From Callipepla californica brunnescens (Eukaryota; Chordata; Aves; Galliformes; Odontophoridae): a stretch of DNA of 64,000 nucleotides. Each line of letters starts with the position of its first letter. Within the stretch, counting starts at the first letter, position 1. This document shows positions 46,375 through 57,610 of this stretch, in pieces. The position numbers were made by a program, and so were the translations under genes. The notes beneath the pieces are model-generated. The model did not search any database and was not told the DNA's origin. It was given only the letters and a program-made list of their open reading frames with translations. Location of the stretch: positions 93,216,530-93,280,529 of the forward strand of contig JALIRH010000001.1 of assembly GCA_023055505.1 (NCBI GenBank), written 5' to 3'.

Positions 46375-46494
46375 AGGAGGAGACTGCAGAAGATTGTATT
46401 GTCCTCCAGTCAGACCTTGACAGGCTGGAGAAATGGACTAACTGGAATATCATCAAGTTCTTTCCAATCCAGATCATTCCATAATTCTGTGGCT
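46375..46494 (+). repeat. CR1 LINE fragment, plus strand, internally deleted
   Basis: 'gaccttgacaggctggagaa' (a mid-CR1 sequence) is followed within 30 bases by 'ttctttccaatccagatcat' and 'tccataattctgtgg' (the CR1 3' end), so a stretch between them is missing. Confidence 0.65.
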
Positions 46495-48204
46495 TAGTCC
46501 TGGACAAAGTTTTTAAGGCATCCTTTCTTGAGCAGGAGCATAGGGCCAGTTGACCTCTGAGGAATAGATGTGAAATGAAATTTAGTGATAAAAAATGAAG
46601 GCCAGATATTGAACACTTCTATTACAAGCTAAGAATTTTCATTAAGAAATTAGTAAGAAGTGATTGCAGTTAATTATTTATACTTTCGCTAACACCTGGT
46701 AATATTTCAAAGTTTCTGAAGTCTTCTGCATGCTGTAGAATATGTAGCTATCACAAGTCAATTCATAGTTTACATAATGCATCTGAGAAAGATACAAATG
46801 CATGTCTAGGACATACAAATCAAGATTATTTCCTTTAACTGTAAATGATTAATAATGACATTGTGTAAGTTACACATACAGTCTCCATAGTAATCTGTAT
46901 AAATCTGACTACATTTGTTATAAAATGAAATTGAACCACTGTAAGTCCAGAGGAGATATTCTCATACGATCTGAAAAATTGGGTATGTTCTAAGTGGAGG
47001 TCAAAACATTGTGCTTAATTTGAATGATGTAATGGATGTCTTTAAATACATGCGTAATAAGCTTCAATGGCACATAATTCCTATTTAGAATAATGTACCA
47101 TTATAAACCATTTACTAAAAATTGTACATAACATTTTGGTATACATTTATACTGGAAGTAAATGTACAAACAAAAAAAATAAATGAACATGAAATGAAAT
47201 TTTCCAGAAAATGGACAAGTGTTATATGTGGAAATGGCAAAACAGGTGATATTAAGATCAAGATTACCATTTCATCACCAGTGACTTCTTCCCTTCATGA
47301 GTATATAACTGGAATTAAGGACATAAAGGATCCCTCTGAAAACTTTTTATGGAAAAAAAAAAAAAAAAACGTCCAATTTGGTGATAAAAGCTTGGTAGAA
47401 TGGTCTGTAGTGTTAAGAATTTTTTAGGTTGAAGCTGCTTGAATCAGCTTGACATAAAGAAAATACTGAACTGTCCTTTTAGTCTTGTGACATGAGATTT
47501 ATGAACTCCAATGTTTCTATGGTAAGGGAAACTTTAGTATGAAGTCAAAATCACACAAACTCCAAATATCAGAAGTGTTTGGATTGTAAAGCTGCTTGTG
47601 TATAGCATGTTTACTAAACTCACAAACCTGAAGCAACATTTGCTCTAGTTAGCAATCATGTGGATGTGTCTCTACACTTGTTCTAAACAGGTTCAGTTGT
47701 AGGAGTTTTCTGATGAAGTAACTGATACATTCAACCAGTCTATTATGTGTGAAATGGGATTTCAAACCACAGATGTAGTGTATTTCTCCATTTTTCATTA
47801 ACTCCATTAAGCTCAGTAGCCCTATTTTTGGGACTAACTTAATGACTCATGATATACAAAGTTGGAATTTCTCAGGAGAGCTCAAAGTCAATTCCAAGTC
47901 TTGGAGCTATAGTCTCAGTCTGACAGTTCTTTCACTTTCAATAGTATTTATTCATTTGCAAATCAATGCATTTGCACATACTTAGTATTAATGCAAATGA
48001 CTACACGATGTGCACAGCAATAAGGAACAGAATCCTTTATTTTTCGTATTGATTTTTTTTCCAACAACACTCTCACATCAGGGTAAAATAGATATCTAAA
48101 GAGTATCTATTTTAGAAGAGATTTATAATAAAATTCTTTTCATTAAAAGGTTAAAATCTCTTTATAAAATTTAGAAGAATTTAGTTGAAATATTTTTATT
48201 ATAC
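46495..48204. other. AT-rich DNA, no gene seen
   Basis: An A run at 47354-47369. Nothing else recognised. Confidence 0.5.
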
Positions 48205-48299
48205 ATAGAATCACAAAATCACAGGGGTTGCAAGAGATGTCTAGAGATTACTTAGTCTAACCTCTCTCTTCTTAATGTAGGTTCTCTAGAGTAGGCTAC
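48205..48299 (-). repeat. CR1 LINE 3' end, minus strand, split by a solo LTR
   Basis: 'atagaatcacaaaatcacag' starts a minus-strand CR1, which runs to 'taggttctctagagtaggctac' and is interrupted at 48299. It continues at 49031. Confidence 0.85.
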
Positions 48300-49025
48300 T
48301 GTCACGCTCCAATATAAAGGAGGGAGACGAGGTTCTTTGATTATGTGTATTCCACGATGGCAAGATTAAGACAAATGTTAGCCCAACCAGTTTATTACAA
48401 TTACTAGTTGCTTAGGGATATGGGGAAGGGAAGGTGAGCGATAGAAAAGAGATAAAAAGCAAGGAGTCTTGATAGAAAGCAAGAGAGATATAATCACCAC
48501 CGTGGGTCCAACGAGGTTCGTAGTCACAGGAACTCGTCTGGTCACCGCGGGGGATGGGAGATGGTAGCAAGCAGGCCTCAGGGTCCGTCTTCGGGAGTTC
48601 TCCTCAAAGATTTTCTCTTTGGGAGTTTTTCTCCAGGAATTCTTCTCTTCTTTTCTTCTCTTCTTCTCTCTCTCTAAATTCCTTGGTACAGTGAAGGCCT
48701 TTTATCCCCATTTCTCAGGTATTTTTTTCTCTTTGTTTGTGTGACATGTCTGGCCCAACAGATAAGCCAGCAGCGGATGTTGCCTTCCTTGCCATGCAGG
48801 AGCATTGTCTTTCTGTGGTGGTCAGCTTCTCCAAGCCGTACCCCCCGGAAAAGACTATTTGCACCTATTTCTGCTTATCTTTGCAACCATAAGCAGAGAC
48901 AGTGAGGCACCATAACACCCATCTGGGTAACTGGCAGTTATCAGTCAGAGTCTTGTCACCAGAAAAGGCCTTCCGAAGCAAGCTTTGAGACAAAAGAAGG
49001 GAAAAAACAGTTTCTGTCTTTCACA
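48300..49025 (-). mobile_element. Solo LTR of an endogenous retrovirus, 726 bp, inside CR1
   Basis: Plus-strand ends are TGTCACGCTCC and TTTCACA, flanked by an exact 5-bp duplication GCTAC (48295-48299 and 49026-49030) that also restores the CR1 sequence when the insert is removed. On the minus strand there is a TATA box (GGGATAAAAGG, plus-strand 48698-48708) and downstream of it AATAAA (plus-strand 48391-48396), giving U3-R-U5 order on the minus strand. No internal retroviral genes are present, so it formed by LTR-LTR recombination. A 5-bp duplication fits an ERVL- or ERV3-type family. Confidence 0.85.
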
Positions 49026-49030
49026 GCTAC

Positions 49031-49210
49031 ACAGAAAAGCGTCCTGTTGGATTTTGAATATCTCCAGGGAAAGCCTCTCAGACAGGATATTTTTCTCATG
49101 TTACTATGGAAAGTCCTGTGTTCCAGTTTGTGCCCATTGTCCCTTGTCATGTAGCTGGGCACTGCTAAGAAAAGCCTGGTCCCATATATTCTTTTCCTGC
49201 TCTTAAGATA
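49031..49210 (-). repeat. CR1 LINE, minus strand, continuation after the solo LTR
   Basis: Continues with 'acagaaaagcgtcctgttgg', 'attttgaatatctccaggga', 'ttccagtttgtgcccattgt' and 'gctgggcactgctaagaaaa', typical minus-strand CR1. Confidence 0.88.
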
Positions 49211-50694
49211 GACATATTGATTACTAAGATCTGCATAACAGCATCCTGTACCTGCACTAAACAGGAGAAATACGACTTGAACTTGCTTAAGAGATATTCT
49301 GCACCATTTATCTTTTGTTTCTGTTTCTGTTTACTTTTCAGTTTGTTTTTACAGTATCGTGAAATATTTCTTGTGAAAATGTGTTCATTTCTGAGGCAAC
49401 CTTTAAGGGATATATGCACAGACAGTGTGATCCTATAAGTGATGATAACTACGGAGAAAACAAACAACAACAACAAACACATCTAGCATTAGACTACAGA
49501 ACTATGGAAGAAAATGTTTGTTTTTTTTTTTTTTTTTTGCAATATATTTATCAACCCTCTAGGATTCAAAATAGTTTTATAGGATCTGAAGAAATTTCAG
49601 GATAGACAAATCATGAGTGAGATATATTTTTTCCACTATAATAATACTTTATAATTTCAGTTCATATTCTGATATGTAATGAAATATCACTATCAATGAG
49701 TAAAACAGCTCTTCATTTAGTTTATGAAAAAAAATCAGAATCAGAACAATATGTAATCAACCAGCAATCAGTAAATTGTACATTCAGGATTACTATAAAA
49801 ATCCCAACAGATAAAACAAAATACTAAATAGTATAAATATATACATATATAAATATTTCTAAAAATCCTTCTATAACTAATCCTGATTAGTTTTACCCAG
49901 ACACAGCTATTCACAAACAGATATGTATGTGCACAGAAGTATAAATCTTACTTCTGATTTCTGAACTGTAGAGGATACTATCAAACCCTGAACTTCTTTT
50001 TTTGCCCACCTGTCAACAAGGAGAGTAGAAAATATAATTTATGCTGGATGTTGGAAAAAAATGATCAATAACATAGTAAAATAGGTGAGAAGTTCACATA
50101 TATATAGTAAGTCTTCTTTTGCTGTGTCCTAACTAAATTTTGACTCATTTTTTTTCTGTTACACTTCAGTAATAACAGTAATGAGCAAAAGTCACAGTAC
50201 TGAAGTAGCTTTATATGTCAAGAACAAATGGTGTTGCTTTACAGTGCATGTTGACAAACTACAACATCAACACTTCTATGAAATGCATTTGGTGTATCAC
50301 ATATACGATATTTTAATCTGTGAAAACTAACATGATCTTATTTCTAAAATGAATTTCAGAAAATTGAAGGCTGGTAATATTGCTTTTTTCTTTTTTTCTT
50401 TTTTTTTTCTTTTTTTTTTTTTCCCCTTCCTATTATCATTACTCTATTTGCCTTATTTTTCTTTTTTATAATGTACTATACAGGCACATAGCTATACTCT
50501 GCAGTAAATAATATTCCCATAAAAATTTCAATTTGGAACTAATTACAGTCAAGAATATCTGTTAGAATTGTTCATGCCTTGCAGACCAAAGTTTTATAAG
50601 TCCTCTAATATGTAATGCTCCAATAATAACGATGGTTGAAGACCATTACTTTAACAGCATAATTTACCAGCCTTAGTTCAGTAGTGAATATTTT
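49211..50694. other. AT-rich DNA, no gene seen
   Basis: A T run at 49519-49538 and a T-rich tract with C interruptions at 50383-50432. No exon or RNA gene recognised. Confidence 0.5.
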
Positions 50695-50748
50695 CATCCC
50701 AGATGAACTCCCAAGGTCCCTTCCAGCTTGAATAATTTCCTGAATTCC
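50695..50748 (+). repeat. CR1 LINE 3' tail, plus strand, short
   Basis: 'gatgaactcccaaggtccct' and 'tccagcttgaataatttcct' resemble the CR1 3' end. Short, so tentative. Confidence 0.5.
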
Positions 50749-51659
50749 ACAGGCTGACTTTTCTGCAAGTCTCATTGCAAATCTTCTGTGTACAACATTT
50801 GCTGCTGTCCTGATGTCATAACTGGTTCAGTATCATCTTGAACCACATCTTTATTTCAGCATGTGCTCTGCTAGTTTCAATGGGATTATTCAGTAAACTG
50901 GGGTTTCATGCATGTTTAGTCATGCTGCTGAAGTAGAGTCTCAGGATTCTTCTGAAATTTTGGAAATAAGAGAACTCTATTTTAAGGTAAGTATTCAGAC
51001 AGCTTTTCAGTCCTGTCATTTCCCAGTGTACCATAAAATATATAGTAAGTACACTTCCCTTGCATAACTTACACTTTTAAACAATTTTATGGTCAGTTCA
51101 AACTTGTAAATATGATACTGAATGTTTCTGGCTTCATTTCTCTATGCTGTAGTATAAATGAAAAGCTACATTATTTCTGTCCTTTTTTATTCTTGCAATT
51201 TTATTACGTTCACATAATATATTGAATATATTTTAGAATGTTACAACATTTCATTTTGAAAAGTACTTAATAAATCCTCAAATATATAGCTTGACTCAAT
51301 GTTATATGGGAAATTCACTGGTAAAGAGCATTCTGCAAATTACAGAGAAATTCACAGACATCCATCCAGAAGGTTTTACAATGGTCAGCAGAAATATTTC
51401 TGTGTGTGTCGGTTCTGGTTGACGTTACCATTATTTACAGAGAGTGGGCACATAAAAGGAACATATAAATCTTCTGCAGTGATTTTGCAGAATTGGATAC
51501 CTTCTACACAACCGTAAATGTGTATACTTTGATTTGATGTAAAGGTGGGTCACTACTCAGAGCATGTCTGTAAAATCGTGGAATAAAATGAATGAAAATT
51601 TGATTTCATTTTATGCTGAGAATTATTGAAGAGACAAGAAATCAGCTAGTTTTATGATG
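50749..51659. other. AT-rich DNA, no gene seen
   Basis: Nothing recognisable. Confidence 0.5.
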
Positions 51660-51960
51660 AGTATTGTTGGGGCATACTGGAAAGCAGAGTTGCCATTCAG
51701 ATGGATCTCAGCAAGCTGGAGGTACTGTACAATGAGAAAACTCATGAATTTCAGGAAGGGCAAATATGAAGTCCTTCCTGTGGAATTGAAGACCCCACAC
51801 CCTTGGCAACCTTGCAGGATGGGGATTGATGAGATGTGTAGCAGCCCTAGGGAAGAAAAGGCTCCAGGAGCAATGAGCTGAACATGAGCCACAGGTGTGT
51901 TCTGGCAGCAGTGTCAGGGGCTGCACAAACACGAGCAATTTATCAGAAAGGTGTTTTGGG
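51660..51960 (+). repeat. CR1 LINE fragment, plus strand
   Basis: 'gtgtgttctggcagcagtgt', 'tcagcaagctggaggtactg', 'gaatttcaggaagggcaaat' and 'aatgagctgaacatgagcca' correspond to the CR1 region after ORF2. Open frames here on both strands are by-products of CR1 sequence. Confidence 0.8.
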
Positions 51961-51994
51961 CAGAAAATGAGCATATGGATATGGAGGTTGCCCT

Positions 51995-52265
51995 GAAGGT
52001 TATGACTCCTGCTTTTTTCATGGAAACTACAACAAATACAGAGGGCATAATAACGCTATTTTATAGAACAAATTCTCAGCTATAAAAACTATTACTCAGC
52101 ATAATCACCATCATTAGGTATGTATATTCACCAGCAATGAACAAGAGATTGCAGGCAACATTTGTAAATATCTGCATTAGCAGATATGGCCTACTGCCAT
52201 TGTCACCACCTCACTGTGCTCTCATTCACTGTTCAGTCTTCACAAATGCTCAATAAATGTTTATG
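51995..52265. mobile_element. Mariner-like DNA transposon remnant, copy 2
   Basis: 'atggaaactacaacaaatac', 'acaaattctcagctataaaa' and 'agcaatgaacaagagattgc' resemble one end of the chicken mariner (Galluhop type) and match the remnant at 30528 over the first ~60 bases. It has decayed beyond any coding capacity. The boundaries are approximate. Confidence 0.6.
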
Positions 52266-52736
52266 AATGTCATTGGGTACAATATTTTTCTGCATAGGGG
52301 AATTTGCTGTCACACCTTAGCTTTGTTTGCACTTCCATATCAAACACCATTGTGTCAGGCTGCCCCTCTGCTGCTATCTGTTACACAGCAATAAAATGTA
52401 GTGGAATACTGGTGGGAATGTACAATTTCTACTGCCATATCATCAACGCCTGCCTCTGATTTTGTGGGTCAATATAATAAAATAGGAAGAATTATTTATG
52501 AAGCAGACTTCCTACCATGTAGATATGGTCAAGGTATTTTTAAAAATTCTAAGATTTTAATTTTTAAATATCTTCTTATTTTAACAGTATAGTTGTTCAA
52601 AGTTTCTAATTAGTAAGAAAATGTCGTTACTTACAAGAAGATATATTTATGTATACAAAAGTTCCATTTATTTTTCCTCTTGTGCAGTGCTGTAACGAGA
52701 TCAGTGTGGCAGTAGAATTAGGATTCTATGACTTGA
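52266..52736. other. AT-rich DNA, no gene seen
   Basis: Nothing recognisable. Confidence 0.5.
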
Positions 52737-53080
52737 TTGCAGAATAAAAGAATTGTAGGGGTTGGAAGGGATCTCTAGAGTTCATTGAGTCCCACTCCCC
52801 TGCCAAAGCAGGCTCCCTAGACCAGGTTGTACAGGTAGGAGTCCATGTAGGTCCTAAATATCTCCAGAGAAGGAGATTCCATAACCTCTCCAGGCAGCCA
52901 GTTCCAGTGCTCTGTCACTGCACTGAGAAGAAGTTCCCACACACATTTGTGCAGAACTTCCTGTGCTTCAGTTTGTGACCATTTTCTCTTGTTCTATCAC
53001 CACACACTGGTTAGTAGAGTCCAGCTTCATTCTTTTGCCTCTGGCAGCTTAGATGGATATTTATTGATGTGAGAATGGAT
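52737..53080 (-). repeat. CR1 LINE 3' end, minus strand
   Basis: 'agaattgtaggggttggaag', 'agcaggctccctagaccagg', 'ctccagagaaggagattcca' and 'cttcctgtgcttcagtttgt' give a well-kept minus-strand CR1 3' region. Confidence 0.92.
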
Positions 53081-53929
53081 AGAAAGACTGTTTTATTACC
53101 CATTTTAACAGTAGTTTTAAGACTGTTATCTGCCCATAAATGTTTATTAGAACTTTATGTTTGTACTGATCACCGACAATCTTGATTTTGGAACACAGCT
53201 TGATACAGTGTATACAAATTATTCCCTCTCCTAAAACTTCTTTCTTCTACAGGAAGTCTAGTACAGTCCTTTGAAAGATATTCAGTTTCAGATGTGTTGT
53301 TTCAACTTCACCTATAAAGGCTGCTGCTGTTTTTCTATTTCTGAGAATTTTGGAAGTAGAAAACATTTCATTTTAGTATCAATAATACATGAAACAAACA
53401 ACCACAAGTCTTCAAGAGAGTCTGGAGGAGTTTTAGCTGGGAATTGAAGAACTGAAAAAAAGCTGTTGCCTGACAACAGCAGCAAAAAAATAAATTTCTT
53501 ACAAGAAACAAATGGATTTTAAGAAATCACATGGAATGGTATTTTCAACATAGAGTATACTGTACCATTTCAGAGCTTACCACAAATGCATAAGATGTAT
53601 CACTATTATTATTATTTTTTTCCCATGGATTTTCCCACAGAAAGCAAATGCAAAAAGGAAAAGATTCTTTGACCATTAACAAAAAACAAAACAAAACAAA
53701 ATTTAATTAAGTTTTGTTTTCTGATTCTGTTAGAATGCAAGCTTTTATAAATTAGTTTTCTTATTGCTGTTTATTTTTTAATTTGTTGCTGTTATTTACT
53801 TGCTTTACCTCCAGTCATGTATCTACGTGTGCTTTGTAAATCTTTTTCTATGAAAGAAAAAAAAATGTATTTTTGAAATCTGAATACATAAATTATATAA
53901 TACAGTGGTTACTTAGCTTATCCTTTTGG
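53081..53929. other. AT-rich DNA, no gene seen
   Basis: An AAAAC-type A-rich tract near 53682-53700. Nothing else recognised. Confidence 0.5.
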
Positions 53930-54470
53930 TTGTTCTCATGGTTTTGCAATTTTGTTGTTGGTATTCCACATCATAACATCATGTAGGGCATTGGGAGTTA
54001 AAAGTTAATGCTCCAGTTCCATAGATCATCTATAGTTCCAGGTATACCTGTCTCAGGAGAGAAAAAGAACTACGTACCCCAGAGGACTTTGTGTTGCTGT
54101 GTTTTTTCTGTTTTTCTCTCATAGGGAAAGATAAAAAAACGTTTATATGTCACGAGGCACAGACTCTTTCCTTTTCAGACTGACCTAGCAGCACGTCTCG
54201 CCTTCAGCGTTAGTGTAAGGCCTTCCGTTTTCAGATATTCTCTCTCTCTCATTTTATTTATTAGCTTAAATTCCAATTATATTGCATTATATTGTGTTAC
54301 TTTACATACAGATATATTTTTTAGTAAATTAGCTTTTCTCCTCAGACCGTTGCTGCTGTTTTCTTTTTAGGTCTATCTCCTTTGTCCTTCTTCCCTTTTC
54401 TCCTTCCCCTTTCCTGAGGCACAGGTCCATGGGTCCCCCTGCCCCAGCTGTCTTGGAACCAGGCAGAATC
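53930..54470 (+). repeat. LTR-like repeat, copy B (plus strand)
   Basis: Matches the reverse complement of 19670-20220 in block order and sequence, with scattered substitutions and small indels. It contains 'ggtattccacatcataacat', 'ttccaggtatacctgtctca', 'aactacgtacccc' and 'tctcgccttcagc'. Probably the same old ERV LTR family as copy A. No target duplication found. Confidence 0.7.
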
Positions 54471-54867
54471 ATCTTGTTAAACATGTAAAGTTGTTTTTGT
54501 GATTCTACTGATTTTACATTACTGTTAAGTATTTTACTAGGATTTCTAGCTTTTTGACAAAACGTGTTTTCAAATATGAATGGCATTAAAATTCATGAAA
54601 CATTTTTTTCATTGCAGAGAAAAAAAAGTCACATGTAGCAAAGGCTTTTATCCCTTGATAAGTGTTAAAGTTCTGTTTTGGTCACAAGTTTTGTGCTTCC
54701 AGCTCTTTCTCCCTTCCTTCAAAAGGAAAAAAGAAAATTAAAACAAACACAGAAAACAAAAGCAACAAAACACAAAAACTAACTAACAAAAACCCCACAG
54801 GTCAGATTCAAATAAACAAAAATGTAAACATAAACTCCACAAGTATTTACAAATGTTACAATTATTA
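54471..54867. other. AT-rich DNA, no gene seen
   Basis: An A-rich stretch at 54722-54800 gives a short Lys/Asn/Thr-rich open frame that looks like low-complexity chance. Confidence 0.5.
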
Positions 54868-55215
54868 TGGAATCGTAATATTGCTTGGCTTGGAGGAGAC
54901 TTTAAAGACGATCAGGTCCAACCACAACCTGACCATACTACCCTAACAGACCACTGCTAAATCATGCCCCCCATGGATTTTAAACATATTCAGGGATGAT
55001 GGCTCAACCACCTCCCTGGGGAGCCTATTCCAGTGCTTAATAACCCTCTCTGTAAAGAAGTGTTTCCTGATATCCAACCTAAACCTTCCCTGCCTCAGCT
55101 TGAGGCCATTTCCCCTTGTACAGTCACTTGTCACCAGTGAGAAGAGACCTACTCTGCTCTCACTACAATCATCTTACAGATATTTGAAGAGAGCAATAAG
55201 GTCTCCCTATGCAAT
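54868..55215 (-). repeat. CR1 LINE 3' end, minus strand
   Basis: 'acgatcaggtccaaccacaa', 'gattttaaacatattcaggg', 'accacctccctggggagcct', 'gaagtgtttcctgatatcca' and 'tgaggccatttccccttgta' identify a minus-strand CR1. A short antisense-type open frame at 54943-55134 is part of it. Confidence 0.9.
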
Positions 55216-55289
55216 AAGGATCCCTATGCTAAGTGTGTTATTCACAAACAAGGAGCAACTGTTTGTGATTTAAAATGATTGTGTGACGG

Positions 55290-55920
55290 TTGATGAAGCT
55301 CAGGATGGTGGCATGGAGAAGCAAAGTAAATGATAGGACATGTTTATGGACTTTCCTGAAAGAATCTCAGGAATGAAGAAGGGTCCAGGAGAGAAGGGTT
55401 CAAAATAGCTGATTTTCAGGAATCGCTTCCTTTCAGTCTCAAGGATGATCTATCTCAATGAGCAGAAAATCAAGCAAAGATGCCATGAGGCCTGTGTAGA
55501 TTAACATAGATCGCTTTATTAAACAAAATAACTGAAAGGAAGCGTAGAGGAGGTCAAAATAGGTGACAAAGAACAAAATCAAGACAGACATTATCTAAAC
55601 ATGCATGGATGAGTTAGAAAAACCAACTAGTAAGATGAGGGAAAGTCTGAATCAAGAAAAACTTATCCTTAGTGGATAAGGATCAAGTTCGAGAACAAAC
55701 TGGAAGTGTATGGGGCCAAACAAGATGCAGCAATGAGAGATGAGCAAGTGGCTGCTATCTCTGCAAGCTCATTAACTTTGAAAAATCATGGTGACTGAGG
55801 GAAGATCATGAGGTGTGGAAGAAAAATATTACTCAGAACTTCAAGAAAGGAAAGACTGAAGATCTGGGAAACTACAGTCGGGTCAGTGTTACTTTTATTC
55901 TGGAAGAAGACCCATCCAGC
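55290..55920 (+). repeat. CR1 LINE ORF2 fragment, plus strand
   Basis: 'gaagatctgggaaactacag' with 'aacttcaagaaaggaaagac' encodes the CR1 reverse transcriptase start ('FKKG...GNYR' type), and 'gccatgaggcctgtgtagat' belongs to the preceding ORF2 segment. Many stops. It lies head-to-head with the minus-strand CR1 at 54868. Confidence 0.75.
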
Positions 55921-57194
55921 TTCAGTTATTCTGTGACTGTATAACTGTTCTTTAAAAGCTTGAAGTTAGTAATTACTCAAGAGTAGTACAGCTGTTAAGC
56001 TAATAACTTTTTAGCCTGAAGGGACTGAAAAAGAAAAACCTCTCAAAAAAACATTTAATTCAGGAAATAATTATGCAGAAAAGGTGATAGATAGTATAGT
56101 TTTAATAATTAAAACTTGTGAGCAGCTTTTTCATCTCTCAGCATTATGAAGGTGAGAAAAAAACCTAGTTAGAAGCATCTGCTTTAACATTAAAGCAACT
56201 GATCTTGTTTGTTTGTATCATTGATATTACTTATTTTCCAGAATCTCAGTTTTAAAAGCAGTCACATTGCACAGACTTCTGAGAATCTGTTTTCCATTCT
56301 ATTGGTCCAGCTGTAAGTAAGTCTCATGCATTTGGCTTTCAGCTGTAGAAGATGGAAAATAGCTTTGCCACATTGCTACTACTTTGGCTACAACCTCAAG
56401 TATGATTATCAAGTCTTCCTCCCCTAAAACATTCTACTGTGTGCTACTTTTCAGTATTCATATGCTTTCAGTTTCAATTTTTTAGTTAAAATAACATTAG
56501 CGACTATTTCACCAATATTCTTCACATTTTTTATTTATGTATTGTCTTCTTTACATCATTCTCTATGTTACAGAATTTTCTTCTATCCCTTCCTCCCTCT
56601 CTCCCTCCATCTCTCCCTCCCTCTCCCCTTCTCTCCCTTCTTCCTTCCCTCCTTCCCTTCTCTTGTGGAGTTAATGACATCTTAATGTTTTTATGTATGG
56701 TCTATAATGTTATGGGCACTGAACTGTTCACCATATACCATTTGAGAATCAGCTTTGCAAACATGTAGTGTCATTTAAAATATCTGAGCCCATCATGTGT
56801 GACCTTCTATATACTGCTTACAATGCTGAATGTCTACGGCTCTCAGCTACTACTATGCAGATGGTTTTGATACTTTATAATATGTAAAATTTCACCATAT
56901 GCATATGTTACGTAATTTATTCCTACTACATAGACACCCATTTTAGTAAGCTGATGAAAAAGTGTTTTTAGAACACTTTAGATGCACAATAGAAAGACTC
57001 GAATTACTCAGAAATTGCTGTCTGGATTTGTTTTCCAAGATTTGAGAGACTTGAATCAACTTAGTTCAAAACAAATAGGTGAAGAGTCCTGCATCTTGTT
57101 AGATATCTTTCCATCTTCTTACTGTAACCCTTGTCCTGTCATGACAGATTGTTTTGAAATGTCTCTCTCCATCTTCCTTATATTCCTCCTTTAA
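55921..57194. other. AT-rich DNA with a polypyrimidine tract, no gene seen
   Basis: 56585-56664 is an almost pure C/T tract (CCCT, CTTC and CTCT units). No exon recognised. Confidence 0.6.
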
Positions 57195-57610
57195 GAACTG
57201 AAAGTCTGCAATAAGGTCTCCTTAGTTCTCTTCCCGAAGCTAAACAACCCAAACTTTCTTAGCCTGTGTTCATAGCAGAGGTGCTCCAGCCCTCTGATCA
57301 TTTTTGTATCCCTTCTCTGGACTCACCCCAACAGGTCCTCGTCTTTCCCATGCTGGGGACGTAGCTGAACATAGTACTCTGAGCAAAGTAGAGAAGAGTA
57401 GAGTAGAGAAGAGCAATCTCCTTCGACCTGCTGGCTTTCTGGGCTGTAAGAACACATTGCTGGCTCATGAACAGTTTTTTATCCATCATTATTCCCAAGT
57501 CCTTCTCCATAAGGTTGTTATCAATTTATTCATCCCCAGAGTGTATCACTGTTCTTGATTGCTCCAGACCAGGCACAGTGTCTTGCACTTGGCCTTGCAG
57601 CTGGATCTAC
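57195..57610 (-). repeat. CR1 LINE fragment, minus strand
   Basis: 'agaggtgctccagccctctg', 'cttctctggactcaccccaa', 'aacacattgctggctcatga', 'ccaagtccttctccataagg' and 'cttgcacttggccttgca' give a minus-strand CR1 covering the region about 250-650 bp from the 3' end. Includes a small 'agagaagagtagag' expansion near 57390. Confidence 0.92.
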
